In this document: positions 44,650-55,999 of the stretch, one piece after another
How positions within the stretch are numbered: the first letter of the stretch is position 1
Layout of the letters: each line of letters starts with the position of its first letter
Assembly: GCA_965235415.1 (NCBI GenBank)
Contig: CBDDXD010000004.1
Location: forward strand, 17,295 to 81,294
Length of the DNA: 64,000 nt
From: Fontibacterium subtropicum
GTDB lineage: Bacteria; Pseudomonadota; Alphaproteobacteria; Pelagibacterales; Pelagibacteraceae
Direction: 5' to 3'
The notes under the pieces: generated by a model
Databases searched by the model: none
What the model was told of the DNA's origin: nothing
What the model saw: only the letters and a program-made list of their open reading frames with translations
Translations under genes and position numbers: made by a program

Positions 44650-45174
44650 ATGAAAACTGATAGTACAAAAAAATTTATACCTGTTAACATCGCTGTATTA
44701 ACTATCTCTGATACTAGAGATGAATCTACCGACACTTCGGGAAATATTTTAGTAAATAAAATTAAAGAATTGGGTCATGTTGTTGTTAGTAAAAAAATTT
44801 TAAAAGATGATAAAGAACAAATTAAAAAAACCATTCTTACTTGGTGTGATGAGGCGGTTGATATAATTATTAGCACTGGTGGGACTGGTTTGACAGGCCG
44901 AGATATAACAATCGAAGCGCTAGATGAAATTAAAGATAAGGATATTCCTGGGTTTGGTGAAATATTTAGAATGTTAAGTTTTAAGACAATTGGGACTTCG
45001 ACTATTCAGTCAAGAGCACAAGGAATTATATGCAAAGGAAAATATATATTTGCTTTACCAGGATCCTCAGGAGCCGTAACTGATGCTTGGGAAGGAATTT
45101 TAAAATTTCAATTAGATTCTCGTTTTCAACCTTGTAATTTCATCAATATTATTCCGCGTCTCAAAGAAAAGTAA
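44650..45174 (+). CDS. moaB: Molybdenum cofactor protein MoaB (molybdopterin adenylyltransferase type)
   Basis: A 174-residue MogA/MoaB-fold protein that activates molybdopterin with ATP before molybdate insertion. Motifs are VLTISDTRDESTDTSG near 16-31, ISTGGTGLTGRDITIEA near 73-89 and the final FALPGSSGAVTDAWEG near 133-148. It resembles the MoaB trimer or hexamer type rather than long MogA. It lies between the exporter and the convergent moeA, with only two bases to the latter. Confidence 0.9.
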   Translation: MKTDSTKKFIPVNIAVLTISDTRDESTDTSGNILVNKIKELGHVVVSKKILKDDKEQIKKTILTWCDEAVDIIISTGGTGLTGRDITIEALDEIKDKDIPGFGEIFRMLSFKTIGTSTIQSRAQGIICKGKYIFALPGSSGAVTDAWEGILKFQLDSRFQPCNFINIIPRLKEK

Positions 45175-45176
45175 TA

Positions 45177-46424
45177 CTAAATTGTATTTGGGTGGTCAGG
45201 AAAAAAACAGTCAATCATATCTCCTTTTTTAAAGCTTTGTTTTCCTGCTGGAAAAACAGCCCAAATATTAGATTGTACAAATGGTTTTATTCTAAAAGAA
45301 TCTTGTCCTTTTAAAGCCTCGAGATAAAGTTTACCTGAATTTGAAGTATTTAATTTAGCTTTGACGAAATGCGTCATATGTTTCTTTTTAAAATAGTTAT
45401 TTTTTAAAACTGCTTTAATTGGTCTTTCAGGTTCCACACCTAAAATATTTAGTAGATATGGATTTACAAAAAATCTATAGCAAGCAGCTGTTGAAATAGG
45501 ATTGCCTGGCAATCCAAAGAGCACTTTGTTCTTTTCTTTAATCTTTGCAAATAATACCGGTTTTCCAGGTTTAATTTCTACCCCCTTAAAGTAATTTGAA
45601 AGTTTAAAAGTTTTAATAATACTTGGAATAAAATCAAATTTACCTGCTGAAATTGCACCTGAAGTGATAATTAGATCTATCTTCGATTTTAACATTTTTT
45701 TTATTTGGTTTTTAAAAATAAATGAATGATGATCTCTTAAAATCCCGCCATTAATAAAATTAAATAAGAAATTCTCATTTAAAGATTTGATATAAGGACT
45801 ATTTGAATTTCTAACTTTCCAAGCTGGAATATTTTCACTATTTGAGATTTCATTACCGGTTGAAAAAAATAATACGTTTGGTTTTTTTTTAACTTTAATC
45901 TTTTTAATTCCTAAGGTTTTTAAAGCTAAAATATGATTTGAATGTATAATTGTACCTTTTTTAATAATAACATCATTTTTTTTATAATCAGATCCTAAAA
46001 ATCTAACATGTTGATGTTTGTTAACTTTTTTATCAACGATTATGTATTTTGGATTATCTTTATTTGGATAAAAAACAATTTGTTCAATTGGAATAATAGT
46101 ATCAAAGCCTTTTGGGACAATTCCCCCCGTCATAATCTCGACTGTTTGAAATTTTTTAATTTTTTTTTTAATAGGCTTCGTCCCTGCTATCATAGAACCT
46201 ATAATTTTAAATTTCTGAGGTGATCTTTTATTTAAAAATTTAGTATCACCAGATTTTATTGCAAAGCCATCAAAGGCCGCATTATTTGCTGCTGGATAAT
46301 TATGTTTTGATAAAATATTTAATGACAAAACTCTGTTAAGAGAATTTTCACTATTAATAATTTCATCCCCAATTTTAATTGGGGCTTTCTTTAAAATCTG
46401 TTGTGACCTTAAATAACTAATCAT
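45177..46424 (-). CDS. moeA: Molybdopterin molybdenumtransferase MoeA
   Basis: MoeA inserts molybdate into adenylylated molybdopterin. The 415-residue protein contains NNAAFDGFAIKSGD near 43-56, VEIMTGGIVPKGFDTIIPIE near 90-110, FFSTGNEI near 181-188, SGAISAGKFDFIP near 249-261, and GLPGNPISTAACYRFFVNPYL near 302-322. It is lysine-rich and diverged in the first domain but complete. It overlaps mobA by eight bases; the two genes act in consecutive steps. Confidence 0.93.
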   Translation of the reverse strand: MISYLRSQQILKKAPIKIGDEIINSENSLNRVLSLNILSKHNYPAANNAAFDGFAIKSGDTKFLNKRSPQKFKIIGSMIAGTKPIKKKIKKFQTVEIMTGGIVPKGFDTIIPIEQIVFYPNKDNPKYIIVDKKVNKHQHVRFLGSDYKKNDVIIKKGTIIHSNHILALKTLGIKKIKVKKKPNVLFFSTGNEISNSENIPAWKVRNSNSPYIKSLNENFLFNFINGGILRDHHSFIFKNQIKKMLKSKIDLIITSGAISAGKFDFIPSIIKTFKLSNYFKGVEIKPGKPVLFAKIKEKNKVLFGLPGNPISTAACYRFFVNPYLLNILGVEPERPIKAVLKNNYFKKKHMTHFVKAKLNTSNSGKLYLEALKGQDSFRIKPFVQSNIWAVFPAGKQSFKKGDMIDCFFPDHPNTI

Positions 46425-47031
46425 TATTTTTTATTAGTTTTTTTGCTTTTTCTAAATCTTCTTTGGTATTAATATTAAAAAAAGGATCGTTATTTTTAAA
46501 TTCCATATTAATCATTTTAACTCCAACATTATTAGCCCAAACCTCTACTTTGCGCTCTCCTTTATTAGTTACATCATCTTCTAATCTGTCCAACAGGTCT
46601 ACTGACCACAACCCAAATATATTGTGTCTTTTATCATTAGACTTGATAAAAAAAAGTTTGCCATCTTTATCATTAATATTCTTTAGAAAATCTTGTAAGC
46701 ATTTTTTGTTAAAAAACGGAGTGTCAGAAGGAAAGGTAGAAATCCATTTGTAATCTTTATTATTTTTCTTAATCCATTTTAGGGCTGTCAAAACACCTCC
46801 TAATGGCCCTAAATCTTTTTTATAGTCTTCAATTTTAGTAATTTTTTTTGAATTTAAAAACTTAATGTCGTTATTTGCTATAATTAAAATTTCATTAAAT
46901 TGATCTAGGATCTCGAAGAGAATATAATCGATTAATATTTTGTTTCCTAGTTGCACTTGGGATTTATCCTGACCAAATCTTTTCGATTGTCCTCCTGCTA
47001 GTACAACTCCCAAAATGCTGTTATAGTCCAT
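46417..47031 (-). CDS. mobA: Molybdenum cofactor guanylyltransferase MobA
   Basis: MobA attaches GMP to molybdopterin, producing the MGD form needed by formate dehydrogenase but not by sulfite oxidase-type enzymes. The 204-residue protein has the nucleotidyltransferase motif VLAGGQSKRFGQDKS near 10-24, DLGPLGGVLTAL near 76-87, and FPSDTPFF near 100-107 with the metal-binding Asp. Its presence, with fdhD, explains the neighbouring bis-MGD enzyme. Confidence 0.92.
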   Translation of the reverse strand: MDYNSILGVVLAGGQSKRFGQDKSQVQLGNKILIDYILFEILDQFNEILIIANNDIKFLNSKKITKIEDYKKDLGPLGGVLTALKWIKKNNKDYKWISTFPSDTPFFNKKCLQDFLKNINDKDGKLFFIKSNDKRHNIFGLWSVDLLDRLEDDVTNKGERKVEVWANNVGVKMINMEFKNNDPFFNINTKEDLEKAKKLIKNND

Positions 47032-47074
47032 AAATCTAAATATAAATCATTAAAATACCAATTAAAGATATATA

Positions 47075-47470
47075 ATGGATTTGAAAATTTTGGAAATTGC
47101 CTCTCATACTGAAAATAAAAAAGCACTTAGCAATCCCACTCATTCATCAAAAAATAAAAACCCGATTTGCGGAGATGAAATGGAAATTAGTTTAATAGTA
47201 AAAAAAGATATCATTGAGGATATGGCTTACCATTGCAAATCTTGTGTATACTGCCAAGCCTCAGTGAGTTTGCTCTCGAGAACGATTAAACATAAAAATA
47301 TTCAAGAATTTAAAGATTTTTTTGATACTGCTGAAGGTATGTTTAAAGATAATAAGTTAAATCTTAAAAATAGCTGGAAAGAATTTTCAGAAATTTTTGA
47401 TAAAAAGAATATGGCTAGAAAAGAATGTTTACTTCTTCCTTTAAGAACCGTTTTAAAAGCACTTCAATAA
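47075..47470 (+). CDS. IscU/SufU-like iron-sulfur scaffold protein
   Basis: A 131-residue protein resembling the IscU/NifU N-terminal scaffold. The three scaffold cysteines can be placed at Cys32 (NPICGDEMEI), Cys60 (VYCQASVSLLSRTI) and Cys118 (RKECLLLPLRTVLKAL). Unusually there are two more cysteines just before the second site, giving CKSCVYC at 54-60. It lies eight bases before fdhD and leads the formate dehydrogenase genes, suggesting a dedicated role in building the several clusters of that enzyme or in sulfur handling. The general Isc/Suf system must be elsewhere. Confidence 0.75.
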   Translation: MDLKILEIASHTENKKALSNPTHSSKNKNPICGDEMEISLIVKKDIIEDMAYHCKSCVYCQASVSLLSRTIKHKNIQEFKDFFDTAEGMFKDNKLNLKNSWKEFSEIFDKKNMARKECLLLPLRTVLKALQ

Positions 47471-47477
47471 AAATTTA

Positions 47478-48320
47478 ATGAATTCTAAATACAAAGTTTT
47501 AAAATTTAAATCTAATCAATCTGAAGAGGTTGATGATTTAATTTCTATTGAAGAACCATTGGAAATCTCAATAAAATTTAAAGATCAAGATAAGTGGGTT
47601 AATCAAATTTTATCCATTACCATGAGAACCCCTGGTCATGATGAGGATTTAGTAAGAGGATTTTTATTTAATGAACAAATTGTTCAAAATATTAGTCATA
47701 TTGAATCTATAAAAAGTTTTGGGGATAAAGTAGGGCAATATAAAATCCAAAATAAAATATTAGCTACTTTAAATAATTCTCAAAATATCAATATCACTAA
47801 AATTAAAAGGGAGTTTTTGACTAATTCTTCGTGTGGAGTTTGTGGCAAGTCTTCTCTAGATGCTTTAGAAATAATTAAAAAAGACAAAACTTCATTAACA
47901 GAACCTAAGTTAACGAAAGAAGTTATTCTTCAATCTCCAGAAATTTTAAGAAACAGTCAGTCAGAATTTTCTAAAACAGGAGGCATTCATGCAAGTGGAT
48001 TATTTACAAGTAATGGCAAATTAATAGCAATCAGCGAAGATGTTGGCAGACATAACGCTTTGGATAAATTAGTTGGAAATATTTTAAACAACAAGCTTCT
48101 TAATTCTAAAGAACAATTTATTACTTGTTCTGGACGTTTGAACTTTGAGCTAGTGCAAAAAGTTTTAATGACGAACATTGGAATTATGATTGGTGTAGGC
48201 GCGCCAACAAGCCTCGCTATTGATTTAGCAAGTAAATTTAATATGACTTTGATAGGTTTTGTAAAAAAAGACAGTTTTAATATCTATACCAACAATCAAA
48301 AAGTAATTATAAAAGCATAA
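47478..48320 (+). CDS. fdhD: Formate dehydrogenase accessory sulfurtransferase FdhD
   Basis: FdhD transfers sulfur from a cysteine desulfurase to the molybdenum of formate dehydrogenase. The 280-residue protein has EEPLEISIKF near 25-34, MRTPGHDEDLVRGFLF near 49-64, the sulfur-carrying SSCGVCGKSS with Cys119 and Cys122, GGIHASGLF near 168-176, EDVGRHNALDKLVG near 188-201 and GAPTSLAIDLA near 241-251. It precedes the structural genes by 16 bases. Confidence 0.94.
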   Translation: MNSKYKVLKFKSNQSEEVDDLISIEEPLEISIKFKDQDKWVNQILSITMRTPGHDEDLVRGFLFNEQIVQNISHIESIKSFGDKVGQYKIQNKILATLNNSQNINITKIKREFLTNSSCGVCGKSSLDALEIIKKDKTSLTEPKLTKEVILQSPEILRNSQSEFSKTGGIHASGLFTSNGKLIAISEDVGRHNALDKLVGNILNNKLLNSKEQFITCSGRLNFELVQKVLMTNIGIMIGVGAPTSLAIDLASKFNMTLIGFVKKDSFNIYTNNQKVIIKA

Positions 48321-48336
48321 TTATTTTAAATAATTC

Positions 48337-49986
48337 ATGTCAAAAAACATTAGTAATTTATCTGGCAAAGTTGGTTTAAAGTATAATTTATTTCAAAAAA
48401 TTTCAGACAATGTCCTAAAGAACCATCCAAAAGATAATAAAGAGATAGCAAATGAATATAATCTAGGAGTTTCAACTGTTTATGGAGCAGAAAGTTTCTA
48501 CGAATTTTTAAGACCTGCACATCGAAAAAAGAAAGCCTTTGTTTGCAATGGTAGCGCCTGTATGTGCGCTGGAACTCAAGATAAATTGAAACAGACACTA
48601 AAAGAAAAATTAGGTGACGACAAAGTTGGGGTAATGTTTTGTTTGGGTCATTGTTACGAAAATAATGCATTTCATTACAACGGCGATAATTATGCAGGAA
48701 AAGATATAGAAAAAATAGATCAAATTTTAAAAGGTGAGAAAATTAAACAAGATAAATTTTTTTCAAAAAGTTATGCTAGCACAAGTTTTTTAATGGATGA
48801 TAAACTATCTTCTATTAATCAAGTTAAAGATCAATTAACTAAATTTCTTAAAATAGACAAAAAAGAAATTATTAAATCTATATTGGACTCTAATCTTACA
48901 GGTAGAGGAGGAGCAGGTTTTCCAACTGGAATGAAATGGGATTTTTGCAGTAGAGAAAAAGTCAAGAAAAAATACGTTATTTGCAATGCCGATGAAGGTG
49001 ACTCGGGAGCATTCTCTGATAGGTATTTATTAGAGGATCAACCACTCAAAGTTTTATTTGCAATGATAATTTGTGGCTACGTTATTGGAAGCGATGAAGG
49101 AGTTTTATATATTAGAGGTGAATATCCAAAATCAATTGAAGCAATTAATGGAAGTATTAATGAATTAAAAAAAGCAGGATTGCTTGGAGAAAATATTTTA
49201 GGAACAGGTTTTTCTTTTGATATTTATATTTGTATTGGACAAGGTGCATATATCTGTGGTGAAGAAACTGCATTAATTGCATCAATTGAAGGTAGACGAG
49301 CTGAAGTTGATGTTAGACCCCCATTCCCAGTTACGGAAGGGTTGTATAAAAAACCAACGGTGGTGAATAATGTTGAAACTTTAGCTGCAGTTACTGGAAT
49401 ATTAATTAATGGTGCTGATAAATTTGCAGCAATTGGAAATAAAAAGTCTGCTGGTACAAAATTAGTATGTCTTGATAGTTTTTTTAAAAATCCTGGAGTT
49501 TATGAAATAGATATGGGTACACCAATGAAAAAAATATTTAATGAAATTGGTGGCGGATATAAAGAACCCGTTAAGGCTTTTCAAATCGGAGGTCCCTTAG
49601 GTGGAGTTGTTCCCTTAAGTGAAATAGATAATTTAAATTTAGACTTTCAAGAATTTAGCGCTAAAGGTTTTATGTTAGGTCATGCGAGTGTCGTAAGTAT
49701 TCCTAAAGATTTTCCAATGGTTGAATACATTCATCACCTATTTGAATTTTCAGCAGAAGAGTCATGTGGAAAATGTTTTCCTGGAAGACTCGGATCTTAC
49801 AGAGGAAAAGAGATGTTTGATCAAGTCATGAAAAAAACAGCTAAAATTCCTATGCAACTATTAAACGATCTCTTAAAAACTATGCAAAAAGGATGCTTGT
49901 GTGCTCTTTGCGGAGCGATCCCTACTCCAATTATGAATATTCTAAAGTACTTCTCTAATGAAATGAAAAATGATATTTCTGCCTAA
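48337..49986 (+). CDS. fdsB: NAD-dependent formate dehydrogenase, fused gamma-beta subunit (FdsG-FdsB)
   Basis: A 549-residue fusion. Residues 1-135 are a NuoE/FdsG-type [2Fe-2S] domain with CNGSAC and FCLGHC cysteine pairs; residues 160-549 are a NuoF/FdsB-type domain with GRGGAGFPTGMKW (FMN/NAD) and a [4Fe-4S] site. It should receive electrons from FdsA and reduce NAD+. The cluster motif is odd: canonical CGKCxPCR reads CGKCFPGR (Cys477, Cys480, Gly483), while the distal site has three cysteines, 520, 522 and 525, in GCLCALCG instead of the usual single one. Separate fdsG and fdsD genes are absent. Confidence 0.9.
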   Translation: MSKNISNLSGKVGLKYNLFQKISDNVLKNHPKDNKEIANEYNLGVSTVYGAESFYEFLRPAHRKKKAFVCNGSACMCAGTQDKLKQTLKEKLGDDKVGVMFCLGHCYENNAFHYNGDNYAGKDIEKIDQILKGEKIKQDKFFSKSYASTSFLMDDKLSSINQVKDQLTKFLKIDKKEIIKSILDSNLTGRGGAGFPTGMKWDFCSREKVKKKYVICNADEGDSGAFSDRYLLEDQPLKVLFAMIICGYVIGSDEGVLYIRGEYPKSIEAINGSINELKKAGLLGENILGTGFSFDIYICIGQGAYICGEETALIASIEGRRAEVDVRPPFPVTEGLYKKPTVVNNVETLAAVTGILINGADKFAAIGNKKSAGTKLVCLDSFFKNPGVYEIDMGTPMKKIFNEIGGGYKEPVKAFQIGGPLGGVVPLSEIDNLNLDFQEFSAKGFMLGHASVVSIPKDFPMVEYIHHLFEFSAEESCGKCFPGRLGSYRGKEMFDQVMKKTAKIPMQLLNDLLKTMQKGCLCALCGAIPTPIMNILKYFSNEMKNDISA

Positions 49987-49989
49987 CCA

Positions 49990-52752
<2,763 letters not shown>

Positions 52753-52777
52753 TATTTTAATAATACTCATCCATTAG

Positions 52778-52796
52778 TTACAACATTAAGTTGTAA
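52778..52796. repeat. 7-bp inverted repeat after fdsA
   Basis: TTACAAC (52778-52784) and GTTGTAA (52790-52796) are exact complements with a 5-base spacer. It lies 26 bases after the fdsA stop and about 45 bases before the promoter-like pair of the next gene. It might be an operator or a weak transcript end; no T-run follows. Confidence 0.3.
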
Positions 52797-52839
52797 GAGT
52801 TAATTATAATTCATTTTAATATTAATAATTATTAATTGT

Positions 52840-52868
52840 TTGTGACTTATATTTTTTATGTTTATAAT
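52840..52868 (+). promoter_or_regulatory. Candidate promoter of the Liv-type ABC transporter
   Basis: TTGTGA (52840-52845) and TATAAT (52863-52868) are separated by exactly 17 bases, close to the sigma-70 ideal. A start near 52875 would give a leader of about 27 bases before ATG 52902, which is preceded by AGGGGA as ribosome-binding site. This is the best promoter match in the window. Confidence 0.6.
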
Positions 52869-52901
52869 TTATTAATAATTAAAAAAAATAGGGGATAATT
52901 G

Positions 52902-54257
52902 ATGGAAAAAAAATACTTAAAAAAAATAACTTCAGCTCTTAGTGCTGTTGTTTTTTTGTCAACGATAGTATTGCCAGGAAATTTATTTGCACAAACAAAA
53001 GAGACGCAATATTTTCCAATACCAAGTAGTCGCGTAGGTCCATACTCAGCAATGGGTACAGGATATTACGGTGCACAAATAGACTACATGAACTATGTTA
53101 ATGCCACTGGTGGTGTTAATGGAGTTATGCTGACATGGCAAGAGTGCGAAACAGAATATAACGCAGCTAAAACTGTAGAATGTTATCAAAGACTTATGAC
53201 AAAAGATGGTCAGAAGATGGTAGTATTTGATACATTAGGAACGCCTGGTGCTTATGCAGTTATTAATCGTATGGCAGAAGACAAAGTTGTTCTTGCTCAA
53301 TACGGATACGGAAGAACTGATGCTGCTGATGGAACAGTTTGGCCTTGGGTTTTTAATGCTGCAAGTAGTTATTGGTCACAAATTGCAGTTAAACTAAGAT
53401 GGATGGCTGAGCTTGATGGTGGTGGACCAGAAAAATTAAAAGGTAAAAAAATCGTTCACCTTCATATTGATACTGCCTATGGTCGTGAACCACTTCCAAC
53501 AATGAGAAGACTTGCTAAAGAATGGGGATTTACATTAGTAGAAATTGCTATTGCTCCTCCAGGATTAGAACAGCAATCTCAGTGGTTACAAATCAGACAA
53601 GAAAAACCTGATTGGGTTACTTTCTGGGGTGCGGGTTCAGGAATGAATTCAACAGCAATGACAAATGCTGCTAGAATTAATTTTCCAAGAACAAAAATGA
53701 TGTACGTTACTTTCGGTGGAGCTGAGGAAGATATGATACCTGCAGGCGACTCTGCAAACGGAACTTACGTTGTTTCAAATGCTTTACCTGGAAAAAACTA
53801 TCCTTTAATTAAGAATATTCAGGAGAAAGTCTATAAAGCTGGAAAAGGAAATATGGCTGATCCAAATCGAGTTGGAACCGCTTATTACAACAGAGGTTTA
53901 GGCGCTTCTATTTTGTGGGTTGAAGCATTAAGAAATGCTCAGAAAATGCACAATAAAGTTGGAAAAGCTGTTACTAGCGAAGAATTTAGAGCTGGATATG
54001 AAGCAATAAATATGACTGAAGCTAGAATGAAAGAGCTTGGAATTGAGGGAATGTTAGCTCCATTTGCTCTTTCTTGTTCACAGCATGAAGGCGCTGGTAA
54101 ATTCGCTTTAATGCAATGGGATGGAAAAGCTCAGGCCTTTAAAAAAGTTAAGGACTGGACAGGACCTAATGATCCTGCTGCTATAAGAGCTCAAATTGTT
54201 GAATCAGCTGCAAAGTATGCTGAAGAAAACAAAATTACTCCTAAAAAATGTAGTTAG
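52902..54257 (+). CDS. Liv-type ABC transporter periplasmic substrate-binding protein
   Basis: A 451-residue type I periplasmic binding protein of the branched-chain amino acid family. ATG 52902 is chosen over an overlapping TTG at 52899 because AGGGGA sits at the right distance. The signal peptide ends near GNLFAQ (about 25-30). The mature part shows the PBP fold with GPYSAMGTGYYGAQIDYMNYVN-type start and a YTV-like centre. It heads a complete importer with two ATPases and two permeases. Family members bind branched-chain or other amino acids, amides, or aromatic acids; the substrate is not readable. A strong terminator after it implies extra expression of this subunit. Confidence 0.85.
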   Translation: MEKKYLKKITSALSAVVFLSTIVLPGNLFAQTKETQYFPIPSSRVGPYSAMGTGYYGAQIDYMNYVNATGGVNGVMLTWQECETEYNAAKTVECYQRLMTKDGQKMVVFDTLGTPGAYAVINRMAEDKVVLAQYGYGRTDAADGTVWPWVFNAASSYWSQIAVKLRWMAELDGGGPEKLKGKKIVHLHIDTAYGREPLPTMRRLAKEWGFTLVEIAIAPPGLEQQSQWLQIRQEKPDWVTFWGAGSGMNSTAMTNAARINFPRTKMMYVTFGGAEEDMIPAGDSANGTYVVSNALPGKNYPLIKNIQEKVYKAGKGNMADPNRVGTAYYNRGLGASILWVEALRNAQKMHNKVGKAVTSEEFRAGYEAINMTEARMKELGIEGMLAPFALSCSQHEGAGKFALMQWDGKAQAFKKVKDWTGPNDPAAIRAQIVESAAKYAEENKITPKKCS

Positions 54258-54281
54258 TTTTTAGATTAACTTATTTAATTT

Positions 54282-54316
54282 GGGGAGTGTAAATAATTAT
54301 TTACACTCCCCTTTTT
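54282..54316 (+). terminator. Strong hairpin terminator between binding-protein and ATPase genes
   Basis: GGGGAGTGTAAA (54282-54293) pairs perfectly with TTTACACTCCCC (54300-54311) around TAATTA, followed by TTTTT. With partial readthrough it would make much more binding protein than membrane subunits, as is common for ABC importers. The same stem is a near-perfect 30-base palindrome. Confidence 0.85.
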
Positions 54317-54351
54317 ATTAATTAAATTGCACAAAATTTAAAGGGGATTTA

Positions 54352-55182
54352 ATGGGGTCTATTTCTAAGAATATTTTAGAAATTAAAAATATAGAAGTCA
54401 CTTATAACAAAGTTATATTAGCACTCCATGATGTAACATTAAATGTACCTAAAGGAAAAATAGTTGCTTTATTAGGAGCAAATGGTGCTGGTAAAAGCAC
54501 AACACTAAAATCAATATCTACCATGCTTGCCTCTGAAAGAGGCGAGGTTACTAAAGGTTCAATTAATTATGATGGTATTGAAGTAAAAAATCAAAATCCT
54601 TCAGAGATGGTAGCGCTTGGAATGGTTCAGGTTTTAGAGGGAAGAAGATGTTTTGGACATTTAACAGTAGAAGAAAATATTATTTCTGGTGCGTATTCTA
54701 GGAAATTATCAAGAGGAGATTTAAATGCCGAAATTGATAAAATTTATGGATATTTTAAAAGATTAAAAGAGAGAAGAAAAAGTCAAGCTGGTTTTACATC
54801 GGGTGGAGAACAACAAATGGTTGCTGTAGCTAGAGCGATGATGGCGAAACCTAAAATGCTTTTATTAGATGAACCATCGATGGGTTTAGCGCCTCAGTTA
54901 GTTGCTGAGATATTTAATATTGTTAAAGAATTAAATGAAAAAGAGGGGGTCAGTATTTTATTAGCAGAGCAAAATACTAATATTGCCCTTAGAAACGCTG
55001 ATTATGGATATATTATTGAAACAGGGAATGTGATGTTAGAGGGGTCAGCTAAAAGTCTATTAAATAACGAAAAAGTCAAAGAATTATATTTAGGTATTTC
55101 TAAAGGCAAAAGATTAAACTTTAAAGATGCAATAAGAGACAGTGAAAGAAAAAAAGATGCCATTAAAAAAAAAGTCCATTAA
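54352..55182 (+). CDS. Liv-type ABC transporter ATP-binding protein (LivF-like)
   Basis: A 276-residue ABC ATPase. Walker A GANGAGKST is at about 43-51, the signature SGGEQQMVAVARAM near 148-161, Walker B LLLDEPS near 172-178 and the H-loop region LAEQN near 203-207. The LivF type is indicated by VLEGRRCFGHLTVEENI. The C-terminus has an additional basic tail of about 30 residues after the usual end. An AAGGGGA ribosome-binding site precedes the ATG. It overlaps the next ATPase gene. Confidence 0.88.
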   Translation: MGSISKNILEIKNIEVTYNKVILALHDVTLNVPKGKIVALLGANGAGKSTTLKSISTMLASERGEVTKGSINYDGIEVKNQNPSEMVALGMVQVLEGRRCFGHLTVEENIISGAYSRKLSRGDLNAEIDKIYGYFKRLKERRKSQAGFTSGGEQQMVAVARAMMAKPKMLLLDEPSMGLAPQLVAEIFNIVKELNEKEGVSILLAEQNTNIALRNADYGYIIETGNVMLEGSAKSLLNNEKVKELYLGISKGKRLNFKDAIRDSERKKDAIKKKVH

Positions 55183-55999
55183 AGCTAAGAAGAAAAAATC
55201 TATGGTAGATAATAGAAAATTTAAAATAGGCAAACCAATCTTAGAAGTAAAAAATATATCTTTAAGTTTTGGTGGTGTTAAAGCTATTACCAATATTTCT
55301 TTTAATGTTTTAAAGCATGAAATAAGAGCCATAATCGGACCAAATGGAGCTGGCAAAAGTTCAATGCTTAACTGTATTAACGGAATTTATAAGCCTCAAG
55401 AAGGAAAAGTAATTTTAAATGGAGAAGAAATTAAACCAATTACTCCAAACATTATGTCGCAAAAAGGAATCTCAAGAACATTTCAGAATTTAGCTTTATT
55501 TAAAAGAATGTCAGTTTTAGATAATATTTTAGTTGGAAGAAAACTTCATACCAAGTCTAATTTTTTTGAAGTTGCTTTCCAGTTTCCAAGAGCATTAAAA
55601 GAAGAGAAATTTAACAGAGAAAAATGTGAAGAAATTATTAAGTTTTTAGAAATTGAAAATATTAAAAATACAGAAGTTGGAAAACTTCCTTATGGTCTCC
55701 AAAAAAAGGTAGAATTAGGACGAGCACTTGCTACAGAAGCTCCAATATTACTCCTAGATGAACCAATGGCTGGAATGAATGTTGAAGAAAAGAGAGATAT
55801 GTGTAGATTTATTTTAAAAGTAAATGATGAACTTGGAACAACAATAGTTTTAATTGAACATGATATGGGAGTCGTTATGGATATCTCTGATCGAGTTGTA
55901 GTTTTAGATTATGGAAAAATTATTGGTGACGATATTCCTGATGTTGTTAGGGCTGACCAAAAAGTAATTGATGCATATTTAGGAGTAGCACATGGTTGA
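55157..55999 (+). CDS. Liv-type ABC transporter ATP-binding protein (LivG-like)
   Basis: The second ABC ATPase, with Walker A GPNGAGKSS, the signature block LPYGLQKKVELGRALA, Walker B LLLDEPMAGM and the H-loop LIEHD. The LivG type is shown by ISRTFQNLALFKRMSVLDNI. The start is uncertain: GTG 55142, ATG 55157 (chosen, 280 residues) and ATG 55202 are all in frame; the first two add a lysine-rich leader overlapping the previous gene. It ends eight bases inside the first permease gene. Confidence 0.87.
   Translation: MPLKKKSIKAKKKKSMVDNRKFKIGKPILEVKNISLSFGGVKAITNISFNVLKHEIRAIIGPNGAGKSSMLNCINGIYKPQEGKVILNGEEIKPITPNIMSQKGISRTFQNLALFKRMSVLDNILVGRKLHTKSNFFEVAFQFPRALKEEKFNREKCEEIIKFLEIENIKNTEVGKLPYGLQKKVELGRALATEAPILLLDEPMAGMNVEEKRDMCRFILKVNDELGTTIVLIEHDMGVVMDISDRVVVLDYGKIIGDDIPDVVRADQKVIDAYLGVAHG

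Noticed and set aside
52753..52839. Riboswitch upstream of the transporter binding protein
   Set aside because: The likely transcript start lies at about 52875, leaving a leader of about 27 bases, too short for a riboswitch.
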